Shown here: one piece after another, positions 24,001 through 36,048 of the stretch
Position numbering within the stretch: position 1 is the first letter of the stretch
How the letters are laid out: every line of letters starts with the position of its first letter
From: Apricaphanius iberus
Lineage: Eukaryota > Chordata > Actinopteri > Cyprinodontiformes > Aphaniidae
DNA length: 64,000 bases
NCBI GenBank assembly: GCA_028564705.1
Contig: JAPXFQ010001662.1
Location: 2,726,001-2,790,000 of the forward strand
Reading direction: 5' to 3'
Translations under genes and position numbers: made by a program
The notes under the pieces: generated by a model
The model's database searches: none
Seen by the model: only the letters and a program-made list of their open reading frames with translations
What the model was told of the DNA's origin: nothing

Positions 24001-26377
24001 GTAGGGTTGATGTGAATCTTGTGATAAAAAGGGAAACTTTTTAATTATTTTTTTAACTTCACTTTTTTGTCAACTTCTTTTTTTTTCCCTATCACACCAC
24101 AAGTCTATCGATGGATATATGTTATTATTTAATTATCGTCCATCCATTGCGAGGGGTCTAAACCGTGGCAATGCAAATCTATCTCCCTTATCTTACTCTA
24201 TACTCATCCAGACTTTTCCAGACTCTACAGGAACCCCACTCACTGAAATGAAATACGTTTCTCCTACTGCAATGGGGGGGGGGGTTGTTAAGCCTTTTGG
24301 GAGGAGTTTGAACTTAATGCACAACTTTTCCGCTTGGCAAGAAGCCCAATGAGGATATAGGCTGAAATTATTTCTGCAAATTCAAAATTTCTTGCGTTTC
24401 CCATAGGGAGGAGGCTCTAGGGCAGGCCAGGATTGTTGCCCAACAACCAAATCATACCGAAGTGTCCGGATTCCGGATGTCCCTCCCAGTGGCCCAGCTG
24501 GGAGAAGATCTCCTCCATCTCTCTGAGGACGTGGCCGAACACGGGGGGCTCCTGGAATCTCATCCCATCTGGACCCAAGCTGAAGCCGAACCTCCAGGCA
24601 CCGTCGAACGGGTCCTGCTGGTCCCTTCTGAATCCGTCGTAGGTGAATCCATCCTCCTCCTCATCGTCGTCATCATCATCATGAGTCATAGCGTCAAAGA
24701 AGGGGTCCCTAAGAAACAGATCCCATGAATGTCTAGGCAGCCTACATTTCTTTCTATTACACCGCCGAGTACCAAGGGATTTGTGGGCTTCTAAAGCATA
24801 GCGGTCATTAAAGCAGGCAGGTTGCAAGTCCTGCAGGATTTCTACGTAAACCATGTCCACCGAGGGAAGCAAGAGGCGCTTTAAGCTTTACTGCAGCGAC
24901 TTTAGGCTTGATGTGCAGGTGAAATACAAAAAAATTGAATATCATAGAAAAGTTCAATCATTTCAGTAATTCAACAAAAAAGGTTAAACTAATATATGAT
25001 ATAGATCCGTTACATGCAAAGCGAGATATTTTAAGCCTTTAGTTCTTATAATTTTGATTATTATGGTTTAAAGCTTCTATAAAAACACATTCAAAACCTC
25101 AGAAAATTAGAATATTACATGAAATCAATCAAACAAGGATTTTAAATGGAAAAAACGACAGACCTCTGCTTACTTAATACTTGGTTTTGGCCACTTTTGC
25201 ATCAATTACTGCCTCAATCCAGCGTGGCACTAATGCACTAACTCCAGCCTCAGTCCACTCCCAACACTTTTGAACAACCTTTTTCAAACAATTCTCTCCA
25301 GGCTGCAGTCAGTTTCCCTTCCACATACATTTCTATTAATGTGCCTTAATAAAGCCTTTTGAGGCATTCCCTCCTCATAAACGGTGTCAATGATGGTTTT
25401 CTGCACAACTGTAAGGTCAGCAGTCTTCAACAAGACTGAGACACCATTTAAATACTCAGGAACCCTTTTCATGTCTATCTAACCAATTAATTATTTACAG
25501 TGTTACACTTTGAGCCTAAAACATTACACCTTCTGTGGGGTTTTACTTAGCATCAAAGTCATAATAAATAAACACTTGAAACATCTCGCTTTGCATGTAA
25601 TGAGTCTATATTATATTAGTTTCACTTTTTTACGTTGAATTGCTGAAATAAATTAACGTTAACGTAATATTCTAATTATTCGTGTTTCACCTGTAAAACT
25701 GCACCGAAACGGGCAGATTACGACTTGCCACTGGACTATCTTGTGAATCATTCTTTTTGATTTTATTATCACAATCCTCTCCAGGCATTAGTTTTTCCTA
25801 CCACTAAACTTTCCCGTAATCTCTTGGCAAACAGCACTCTGCCTGTGGACAGTGTCAGAGACTACTAAACTTTTGAATCCACGTAATGAACTTTTTTTTT
25901 TTAAATTGTAGTAAATTAACTCCTGATAATATTCCAATTTATTGAGATGTACAGCGGATTACAGAAAAAAATATGTTTGTTTCTGGTTCAGATGGTGCCA
26001 AAATATTTCATTATATGAACATTAGACTAATCTTTTTTCTTTTATCAAAAGCCACTTCCAGGTGCTTTCAGGGAGGCTGTGGAGCTCTAAAGGTCAAAAC
26101 CCAAAACCGTCTCTGGGACGGACCGGGTAAGATTGACTTTAAAGATCGGGAACCTTCCAGCTAAACTGAGCAGCGACATGCTGGATGAGGGACCCCTGTG
26201 GTTTTCCTGGCAGAAATAAAACAACTAATCTCGTCCTCGACAGCGCTGGTCTGTTACCTAACAGCGGCTAACTTCTACTTTTTAATTTCGTTTAAAAACA
26301 AAACAGACTGACCTTCTGCCTCGAAAGTGGCCTCCTGGGACCCCGAAGAAGCCGCGGAATAAATCAAAAACACTCAT
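21070..26377 (-). CDS. hax1: HCLS1-associated protein X-1 (complete, seven exons, 303 aa)
   Basis: HAX1 is a mainly mitochondrial anti-apoptotic and cytoskeleton-linked adaptor. Exons on the minus strand: 26377..26313, 24708..24458, 22028..21820, 21741..21684, 21594..21461, 21350..21230 and 21143..21070 (stop TAA). All are GT-AG and in phase, totalling 912 bp. The start MSVFDLFRGFFGVPGG matches the family N-terminus. Exon 2 gives RDPFFDAMTHDDDDDDEEED, the acidic box, then FGFSLGPDGMRFQEPP. Exons 5-6 give the conserved SVTVTKVVKPDG and TVEERRTVRDGHGNEKTTVT. The last exon ends LFSRFFGGFK, like the human LDLFLGRWFRSR tail. It is slightly longer than the 279-aa human protein. Intron 1 holds a Tc1-like remnant and intron 2 a hAT element. 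A LINE fragment lies about 200 bp upstream of the ATG. Confidence 0.96.
22400..22600. repeat. Dispersed teleost repeat fragment in hax1 intron 2
   Basis: Contains ACTGCCATCCAACCCCGCCC, GAGGAGTGAGGAGGCGCTGT and ends TTTTTTACAGTCTATGGTG, an ending typical of a dispersed teleost repeat. The family is not assigned. Confidence 0.4.
22871..23921. mobile_element. hAT non-autonomous element (1051 bp) with perfect 8-bp target-site duplication
   Basis: Identical octamers ATATTAAT lie at 22863-22870 and 23922-23929. The left end is TAGGAATGTCCTGATCAGCA. The right end, reverse-complemented, is TAGGGATGGCCTGATCTCGT. Subterminal GATCCGATC motifs occur at both ends. Only short unrelated frames lie inside. 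It sits in hax1 intron 2. Confidence 0.9.
24916..25693 (-). mobile_element. Tc1-like element, internally deleted, in hax1 intron 1
   Basis: Inverted ends CAGGTGAAATACAAAAAAAT and, reverse-complemented, CAGGTGAAACACGAATAATT bound 778 bp. A minus-strand remnant reads LTVVQKTIIDTVYEEGMPQK and ends CSLERIV, like the helix-turn-helix start of Tc1-type transposases. The right flank is TA, as expected for Tc1; the left flank is TG. The frame is broken and far too short to be active. Confidence 0.62.
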
Positions 26378-26589
26378 TTACTAACAACTCCGACGGACGA
26401 GCTGAACCATAACTAGAAACGTGAACTCCGGGCCAAACAGAAGCACCAGCGCAGCTACAAATGTCAACAGAGTCGTAAAGCGTTCTGGATCGTTCCAAAT
26501 GACGCAATGTGTCGCAAAGAGTGTGTTGCCGTAAAGAAGGTCAAAGATGCGCAGCCGAAAAGGGATTTCTGCAGGACATTACGGAACGC

Positions 26590-27140
26590 ACTTTTACTGT
26601 ACATCACATTAAAAGAGAGTATATTCTTAAAATGTTTGAAGAAGAACAGATAAATAAAATACGAAGAAAATATTTATCATATCCGGTTCCCCCAAAGGTT
26701 AAAGAATTACAATTCAAAATATTCAATGAGATTTATTTAACTAATGAATTTATTAAAATTAGATTTAAAGGTGATGTTAATGGATGTTCGTTTTGTGATA
26801 ATGAGACTGGAAATTTGGACCATCTCTTTTTCACTTGCAATATTGTTCAGAAATTTTGGAAAGAAATGTGGGACTGGATGAAATCCAATAATGTCTCTCT
26901 GACAATAGAGACTATAAAATGCCATGCTTTTCCCCTAAATAAACACAATGAGCTGGTTATTAATAGTTTAATTTTATTAGGAATTTTTTTTTATACACAA
27001 ATGCAGATTCTGAAAAATAATACCAAATTTGACATATTGGGAAAAAGATTTGAGGGTATTCTCTAAATCCCTTAAATTAGTTAATTGTGAGTCCGCTATT
27101 ACCTTATTTTCATTACTTGGAGGCTTTTCACCATTATACA
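26590..27140 (+). mobile_element. L1/Tx1-clade LINE 3' fragment upstream of hax1
   Basis: A plus-strand frame (within 26509-27066) encodes the end of LINE ORF2: YPVPPKVKELQFKIFNEIYL and then a CCHC-type zinc-knuckle pattern CSFCDNETGNLDHLFFTC, with VQKFWKEMWDW after it. The frame slips in a T-run near 26982-26990, after which FIHKCRFLK-like sequence would continue in another frame. It is 5'-truncated. It starts about 200 bp from the hax1 ATG, in divergent orientation. Confidence 0.72.
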
Positions 27141-27169
27141 TGGCTATGTAACCCTTCCTTAGTTTCTGT

Positions 27170-27174
<5 letters not shown>

Positions 27175-27221
<47 letters not shown>
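27175..27221. repeat. (TA)n microsatellite
   Basis: Uninterrupted TA repeat just after the LINE 3' fragment. It may have grown from that element's 3' tail. Confidence 0.9.
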
Positions 27222-27227
<6 letters not shown>

Positions 27228-30200
27228 TAAAATAAAAAAATTCAGGGAAAGATCATTTGTTTTAAATATGGTTCCTTTTATTTATTTATTTTATCCATAT
27301 TACACATGTTTGTATAATGATCTGTTCGTCACATTCCACTGAAGTTATAGAGCCCTGTACTGCTGTTGGCAGTTTGTATGAAACAGATTCTTAATGTTAA
27401 AACATGTAATTTCTCTGGTTGTTTGTATATAATGGTTGATAAAAAAAACCAAAAACTATTTAGTTCATATCATTTAATGTTGTAATCAGTTTAACTCCTC
27501 CAGTATTGACAAGCTTATTGAAATGTGTTTTTGCATAGCTAATACTTTTTCCTAAAGGATATTTTGTTGTGTTGCTTGGATTTTGTAGATGAAAATGCAT
27601 AAAAAGTAGTTTGGGTCTAGTCCTTCTTCATTTTGTTTGCCCAAAATAAAAAGAGTCCCTTATGGATTATACCCAAGATATTTATAAAGTAAGTCTTCTG
27701 TGTTTTTTTTGTCGTGCATGATCAAAACTGAGGACTGGCCTCAGTTTCTACTCATAAAGTTATCATCACTTGGGTGAACTTTGAGGACAGTTACTGAGTT
27801 TCATGCCAGGCTTGTTGACAACCACAATCTACTTAAAAATATTTGCTCATACATGGAATACACTTAAAGAGTCACTGAGAACATTAATGTTATTTAGTTT
27901 TGTTTCTAAACAGATTGAGATCCGTTAAATACTTTTTTTTGTGTTTGTTCCCAAAATGGCAACTTTTAATATTGCCCAAACAAGTCTTTCAAAAATACTG
28001 CATCGTTTTGATAAAAATGTTTCACTAAAAATATTTCAAAAGAATGTCCTTATTTTGAATAGAGATTTTCAAGTTTTAGCAGTTTTGCACTTTCTACAAT
28101 AAAAATATGTTATAAAATCAATCTTTCATTTTTTTGTCAAATTTAGATGTTTTAGTTTTTAGTTTTGAAAATCTGGTCACCCTACCTCAAGCAGAGTTTG
28201 ACTTAGACCACTCTTCCTGCTAATACCATCAAACTATAGCTACTCTACCTACACAGAGGCATATTTGGTGGAATCCAGAGGAAGAGTTTCAAGTCACAGA
28301 TAATTGGTTATTATTTAAGTAGACGTATTAGTGAACTTCCCTAAAAAAGCTTAAACTTGCTGCATCATAATGTAACTAACAGCAATCAAGAAATGTTGCG
28401 CTCTTACAAACTTAACTCATCACCTAATTTGAACCTTAAAGTATTTTAATCTTATCCATACCATGTTATCATTCTCAAACTGTAAAAAGTGTTCATATTA
28501 TTCAAGTATTTATAGGAGGCCCCTGATGGTTTTTGGGGCCCCAAAGCGGTGGCAGCTTGTTCATATTTGGGTCGGCTCTGGTGAAACTCTTCCGCTCTTA
28601 ACATAAAAAACGGTGAAAGATATTTATCAAATGGAAGTCGAAGCAAAATGCAATTTTGATCTTGTGGTCAAAACATTCTTACATAGATGCAGATTCAGAT
28701 TACTTTAAGTCATTCCTAATTACAGTGTAATAAAAAATGTTCCAAAAGCCTAGCTTGTGGATTAAGTATGTATGATTACAACAGCCACATGTGAAACATT
28801 TATTGCGTACAAAGTTACATTTACTTGAATAACTTTTGAGGGAAAGAAATTACCTTTAGGAGTAGCTTTACTATACAGTACCTTTACTTAAGTAATATTT
28901 AGCATAATTACTTTTGTGTAAAATTTCTAGAAGTTCTAAGTTAACAAATAAAGAAATATGTAAAAAAAAAAAATACATAGACTGTTTACTTGCGTTTATG
29001 AGGTCAGGTTACACTGTAGGCTAAACACCATACATCGTCACTGGAAGTATTGTTAAACTAGTTTTAAAGATATACACGACATATACTCTACATGTTAATG
29101 TTAAATTGAAACAAAATTAATTTGGAAAGGTTTCTTCTGCTTAAAATGTTTTCTTTTGTAAACAGGTTTGACATGTTTTGTTTTTAAAATACCAGAATTT
29201 GCCCATGGTGCTATATTTTTTATGTCTGAGTTTAAAGACATTAAAATCAGCTTTTACTCAGTATCACGTAGCATTCTTATCAAATACTTTATTAGCTATG
29301 CTAATAAAGTATAGCTAATAGTAGTAATTTTTTGGACAACTACAATTTACTTTTGAGAGAAATTTTTTTGCAGCAGTTCCACTCAAGTACAATTTTTGGT
29401 TACTCCACCAAACTGATTATTCACATCAATTTAAATGCTAGTAAAGGTTTGATTATACACAAACCATTAACTAAATATTATAAAAGATATTTAGATTATA
29501 TTTAGATATTATCTAAATATTCTTAGAATATGCATCATTTCATTTTCAGTGTTTGTAAAAATCTTCTTGCAGTGTTGAAAACATAGATCCATCATTTTAG
29601 GTGTGCTTTAGTGATTCATTAAGTAATCCCAAACTAAACTAAATAAATCAATAAAATAATGTGACTTTTGGCAGCGATAGATCATTTTGTTTCATATGGA
29701 CTTAAATGAAATCTGGGAAACGGATTCAATCTACAACAAATGTTAGAGCGCAGAAAACGTACCATAACTCCTGAAATAACGCATTGATTCAAAGGTGAAA
29801 ATCGTAAACAGAACTTAAAACGGCAACAATAAATAGTAAGGATTAGGTAGATCTGAAAAACGGCCAAGAAAAAAAAGCTTTCCCCGCCTGTAAAGCAATT
29901 TTTCTATTTAAATATAAACGTTTTTTATGCTCTATAAGCCAATAATATTCAGTTTTTAAGATTGATCTAATCTGGAAAAAACAGAATTAGGAAGGATGAA
30001 GACACAGGGAAGGAAAGATGAATATGACAAGGGAATAAGGAAGAAAACCGCTTGGAAGGAAAGGTATAAAGGAGTAAGATAAGGAAGGAAACAAGGGAGA
30101 TAAACGTAAAGGCAGAAGGAATAAAGAAGGCAAGGAATGAGAGGACGAAGGGAAGAAGGGCACAAGGGTGGATGAAAGAAAAAGGAACAAAAAATGGTTT

Positions 30201-30569
30201 AATGTAGAATAAAGGAACACAAGGAAGGAAGGGACTGAGAAAAGGAATTGAGGGTAGGGAAATAAGGAAGAAAGCTTATAACGAAGATTACATGAGAAAG
30301 GATTAAACAAGGACTAAAGGAAGGCAGGAAAGAAACAATGGATTCAAACAAAAAAGGACAATGATCCACTTTCATCAACGAAATAAGTTTCTAAATATAA
30401 ATATTTTTCCATTTTATCTGGAACTAAAAAATACTTCAGCTCTGCAGAAACCACGTGATTTTCTAATTGATCAAAACTGACCTGTAGACGATCTGACAGC
30501 TTTAGACCTTGGCTGCAGTCGAGCTGCTAGAACAGGAGAAATTGCATTCAAAGGCCACAAAAAAAACGG
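27222..30569. other. Spacer between hax1 and ubap2l
   Basis: AT-rich sequence with no gene-like frame. From about 28800 to 29420 it has TTACATTTACTTGAATAACT and TTCCACTCAAGTACAATTTT, motifs of a common teleost interspersed element. A perfect 13-bp inverted repeat with a 3-nt loop (29284-29312, ATACTTTATTAGC) lies inside it. A polypurine stretch follows at 29985-30345. Confidence 0.4.
29985..30345. repeat. Degenerate polypurine tract (AAGG-rich)
   Basis: About 360 bp of plus-strand sequence is dominated by A and G, with recurring AAGGAAGG, GGAAGAAA and AAGGAA units and few pyrimidines. It looks like an expanded and then mutated tetranucleotide repeat. Confidence 0.7.
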
Positions 30570-31918
30570 TTTATTAAAAGACATTAACATCCAAAATGAT
30601 GAAAATGTCTTTGTTTATTTACTTAATATTTATATATTTTTACAAAATAAAAAAGGGAACAAAAAAAGCTAACAGGTCTGCAAGAATTTGAGAAAAACAA
30701 ACAAAAAAAAGCCATTGACAAACAAGGACTACAGTACTTGTGTTTTTCTTTATATATGTACAAGACAATTTTATCCATTTAAATCTTTTGTTTTAAAACG
30801 CACGGTACAAAAAGAAGAAAAAAAATAAACCACTGACAAAGAAAAACCATAGCACAACTCTGTCCATCAGTAAGTATACAATGCTGCAGGTTTCCTTACA
30901 ACGTCTGGGGGAGGGCAGGAGGTGAAGCGGAGAGGAGGCGGCTATGGAGGGCGGGGGCCTCAGAAACTAAAAACACGGCTCGGGTGAGAGTCTTGGAAAA
31001 ATTATTCGACGTCTCTCAAAAGTAGCGGGACCTTCGCGCAGCGTCTTTTTAAACTCGTGGGAACGGTAACTGTACAAAGCGTTGGTTAATGAAAAACTCC
31101 TGTGCTAGGCTAAAAACAAAGCACAGTACACAGACACAGCGCCCCCGTGCGGACAAACATGCACGCAGTCACATGACAAACACACCTTCCTCACACTCCA
31201 AGCCAGTGAGCTCACTTATATGTCTTTATATATAATAATATATCTATATTTGGTAAAAAATAAACTTCACAACTCTACCAATTAAGAGAATTGCTTCTTC
31301 AAACTTAAAAATGACAAAAAATAATAATAAAGGAAGGAGGAGAAAGAAAACATTCAACAGCAATTATTATTTATGGATATTTTGTGTTGGAAGATTAAAT
31401 AGGTGGTGAGTTGAGGGTGAGAAATAGAAAACCAGCCTGCCTCCCCCTCCCAACCACCTTCAGATATTACTTCATTCAGCCAAGAAAACAGGTGGGAAAT
31501 AAAAGAAAAATACAGGAAATGTTCATTCTTTTAGAAAACAGTTCTATCTTACATGTAAGTTAAAGAAACCCCAAAAAAAAAGGGGGGGGGGGGGGGGGGG
31601 GGAGCAGGGTGAGGGGGGATTATCACGACACAAATTCCCAACACTCAACATTTCACCTCCTAATTTTAATAACCCTTTTCAGCTCCAACCATCAGGCCCC
31701 CTCCTGGGTGCTCGTTCTCTTTGGCACAGCACCTCCTCTGGCTGCAGTCGGGACTGCAGGGAGCGGCTGGGCCAAGAGACACAGGAGGGAAATCTCTGCA
31801 GGAAGAAGAGGGAGCTTCACAACGTGGACACCGTTTCGCAGAAGGAGTGATCAGCCGTAACCCCTCCCCTCTCAGCTCGCCGGTGGCATGGAGGAGGAGG
31901 AGGTCCTGTCCGCGGGTG
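30570..31918 (-). other. Probable 3' UTR of ubap2l
   Basis: Non-coding sequence after the TAG stop. AATAAA on the minus strand lies at 30614-30619 and 30570-30575, giving a UTR of about 1.3 kb. It includes the C21 run at 31582-31602. The extent is inferred from the hexamers. Confidence 0.5.
31573..31602. repeat. A9G21 homopolymer pair in the ubap2l 3' UTR
   Basis: Nine A then 21 G on the plus strand, so the mRNA strand reads C21 followed by U9. It lies about 320 bases after the stop codon. Confidence 0.85.
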
Positions 31919-32710
31919 CTAGTTCCCCCCCCAGCTGTAGTTGTTGTATGCTGGCTTGTTTATCTGAGACTTCTGTTGAATGGAGGCGTTCTGGCTACGC
32001 TGGCCGCTGCCGCTCTGTCAAAACATCAGAAATGTAGACATTAATAAAAGGAGATTTTAAGTTATAGATCAACACAAAAATTAGGAAGTAAAATAAAAAG
32101 TTATACATTTATTGCAGAACAACTTTTTTCTTGCTGCAATTGAAGCTGCAAGTCCTTTGGGGGACGCATCGACCACAAATATTTACTTCTTTTCAAAACA
32201 GCTCAAGCTAGAACAGATTTCCCAGGAAATTTTCCAGTACCAGTAAAAATGATGAATCATCATAACCTCTAAAGACCGGGTCATGTTCCACACACCTTCA
32301 GACCAATACAACCATTTTATTCCATTTTAAAAACATATATATTACAGATTATACATTACAACTTGAATGTTACACCGAGGCTAAAATAAATCCAAAGAAA
32401 ACCATTTGTTTTACATTTTAAACCCAAAATATTCACACCCAGCATAGAGGGAGACATTTTTCACCGTCTGCCATTAAATTTATAAAGACTAAACTTCTGT
32501 TTCAGGTCAGTTAGAATGACCAAATTTTTTCTATTTGTTACAAAATTATAATTGTTAAAAACAAATTTACACCAAATACAGATATATGTTGACTTCTGAA
32601 TTTGAAAGTTTAATCTGTATAATTTGAGTCAAACATTTTTGTCGTAGCTTATTAGAATTTTGGGTCATTCCTCCTGACAGAACTAGGAACTGAAGCAGGT
32701 TTTTAGACAA

Positions 32711-32741
<31 letters not shown>

Positions 32742-35700
32742 GACTCACTCACTTGTTTAGCTCTGACTACAGATCATCTAGAGGACTGAGATCTGGAAAT
32801 CTCCCTTTGTTGTCCTGTAGCCATTTTTTAAAGTAAATTAACTTTATGCTAAAAGGTTATTTCGCATTTGAAAGACAACCATCTAGTTTTCCAAAGTTCC
32901 TTCTTCCTCTTTATAGCTAAACTATTAAAATTCTGTCACATCAGATCACAGGACAATAAATAAAGCCTTTGTCTACATTTTCAGACTGTAATCGTTTTTT
33001 AAATGTTGCTTTTGCAGTGATACATTCTGGCCTTTGATTCAATGTGGTTGCATATCGTGTGCATATACCTGGCCATCTTGCTGCAGGTGGTGGTGCAGAA
33101 TCTGAGAGTGGGGCTGTTGGTGCGGGGTCAGGATGTGCATGAAGGGGGCTGGAGCGTAGCCAGCGGCAGCTGGGGGATTGATGGGACCGCCGGTCCCCAG
33201 CGCCGAGGGGACGCTGAAAGAAGCAGCCGGCGTCCCGGCATGGAAACCCTGCTTTTCAAACGACTGCGGAAAGAAGCGAAAAAACAGAATATTCAAGGCC
33301 TTGCTTTTCGGCCGCCAAAGGTGTTCGTTATATTAGTCTGTACTTACCTGCGTCTTTGTGTAAACAGATCCCGAAATGTCTGGCACTCCTGTGTTGCTTG
33401 ACGTCACAGAAACTCCTGCAGAAACAAGGAGACGACATTACAAACTTGATATAAAACTGATGAGCTGAACGGGACCATCTGCCATCAAAATAACAGAGTC
33501 ACACAGTTGTGATCAAATTTAAACCACAATATGCTACGTAGTGAAAAGAAGGCAGTGATGAGGAAAGAAGAAAAAAACATCTCAAAATGTGACAAATCCA
33601 TCAACATCTATGTTCTTGTCCACAAATGATTTCAGCAGATTTGCCTTTTTCTCAGGATAAAAAAAACGCAGAGACAAAAAAAAAAAAAAAAAAAAGAATA
33701 ATCCTGTGTAATGTTTTTGCTGCCAAGTTTGCTCCAACTATACAGCAAAGAATAAAAACCAAAAAAATATATATAAAAAAGGTAAAAATAAAACTGACTT
33801 TGGTATTCTCAGCAAAAATATCTAAATTCAGTTGTAAATAAAGTTACTTTTGTACGACAATTCTTGTTTTTTTAAATTGCAAAAATTGTTGCTAATGTAT
33901 TTTCAGTCAACCAACTTTCAGTCTTCTTCCTCTTTTTTCCCCCTTGTATAATCTGGCTCAGCTGCACTTCGATTTAGCTGGAAAAGTAAAGGCACGTTGC
34001 AATCACTTATAATTATCTGATTTCACCATCTCATAGTAGGTGTTGGGGATTATCTTGGGAAGCTGAAACACCTCGGGGCAAAGCTACTTGACACGCTATT
34101 GACTGCAGTTTTCAAAAGGAGCCAATTTAAGAGCGGCAGTCACTTTCTTTGGGGCTGATTTGCTGTACCACCAAGAACGAAGATTTAACCCTAACCCACA
34201 ACGCAGCAGGTGTGAATGCTCTGACTCCACGTTTCTTCACCTTTGCAAGAGCCGCACAGAAACCGATAACATATCACACCTGGTGTGAATAACAGTTACG
34301 GCAACAAAATCAGAAAAGTTCTCCATAAAATTTGAAATATTCAAAGTTTCAGAGGTTTTATTTTTTGCTTTAAATAGCTCCATATTTAAAAACCTGAGTG
34401 CTTTATAAAGTGTTTTATAGTGTTTAGCATGAAAAACACAGATCAGGAGCTGTAGGAATGACTAGATCGATGTCAGAGATGTGAGGTAAGTCAAAAGTCT
34501 TTACTTTTGAGAGGAGGCGTTTTACAAAGCAGGTGGCGGTATTCAAATACTTCTGTAGCTATCCAACAAACAAAGGAGTGACATCATAAAACGAGCAACG
34601 GCCTAGAACGACAACACAGTGGTGTACTGGTCAACTGCTATTTGAAGCAGGGTGAGTGTTGTGGTAAACCCACTACTTTGTAACCTGGTGTGTTTCTGTG
34701 GGATGCTTGAACAGCGTTGTTTTGATCTCTTTATGGTCGCTTGGCAATTCGGTAAGTTCGGTTAGCGCTGTCGATACATCCGTGTGGAGCGTCTCTATTG
34801 TCTCAGGTACGGCCAGAGTACAGGTTGTGTTCTCATGAACCGTATCCACTCGTACCTGGACTCCGATACGACTTCAAGGAAGGTTTCTCAGACGGTATCC
34901 TGGTACGGTCCAGATCGTGCTCACATGGTACGAAATAAATGGATTTTGAGCAAATACGTTATCTGAATAATGACTCTAGTCCAATGTAAAAACACTCTTA
35001 GTTAGCTTGACTCTAAATGCAGTTAGTCAAATCTTCCTGCCCACAGCTATTTAACATCTAAAGTCAGACTAATCATTACATTCTGGCAAAATAAGTATTT
35101 TAATGAATAAGCAGTAGTATCAGCCTCTAAGCAACAGCTCGGGGCATAGAGGACGTCGTATGAGAAATTCTAGACATTTTCAACCTATGAATACCCCTGA
35201 TACCTAGGAGAGAAGGTAAAAAGCAGACATGTTGAGTAGAAAGGAGAAAATCGCTCTACTCATAATGCTAACGTTAGCAGCTAACAAGCCAACTAGCTCA
35301 CAGAGGCTACTGTCCGTGTTTGTCATCAGCCACAGTGGGCTTCCCTTTAAGAAGCTCAAACAAAACTGCTCTACTGCTGTGGAAAGCAGCTTCTACTTTG
35401 TGAATTTTGCATTACACATGCTTCTCTTTTTACTTAATAAAACTCGTCGACTTACTGCTATTAAAAGTTTTCTAAGCTGCAGCCTGATTGCCACAATTGC
35501 GCATGTAGGTAAGGAGCAGAAACAGCAGATAAAGGGACAGCGACCGTTTTAAGGGGAAAACAATGCTTTAAAAAAAAAAACAACAACAACTATGACATTG
35601 ATTACGACATTCTTTGTCAACAACTTTACTCCCCGTTGTGACGGATCGCGGGAGCTCTTTTGTTAACCCTTTCTCATCTGCAAAAGAGTGCGCCTATATA

Positions 35701-36005
35701 TGGCAATCCCACAGCCGCCTGACAACCCCTGTGATGTATTTTTGTCTGTATATTTTTCCCTTAGAAGGTTGTGCTGGAGGGCAATTTCGTTATAACACTG
35801 GTTAACTAGACCAATAGTCCTTCCAGGATTTTGCCATGTATGATCGCAACTATTAACCCAAATTCAGCCTCAATCAAACTTTATTTATAAAGCCCTTTTC
35901 AAACAAAGTTACTCAAAGTGCTTTACAGATTTAAAATAACCCCACAACCCCCCCTTCAAAACTAAAATCATTAACGCAAATACTACCCCCTCCCAACCCA
36001 TCAGC

Positions 36006-36048
<43 letters not shown>

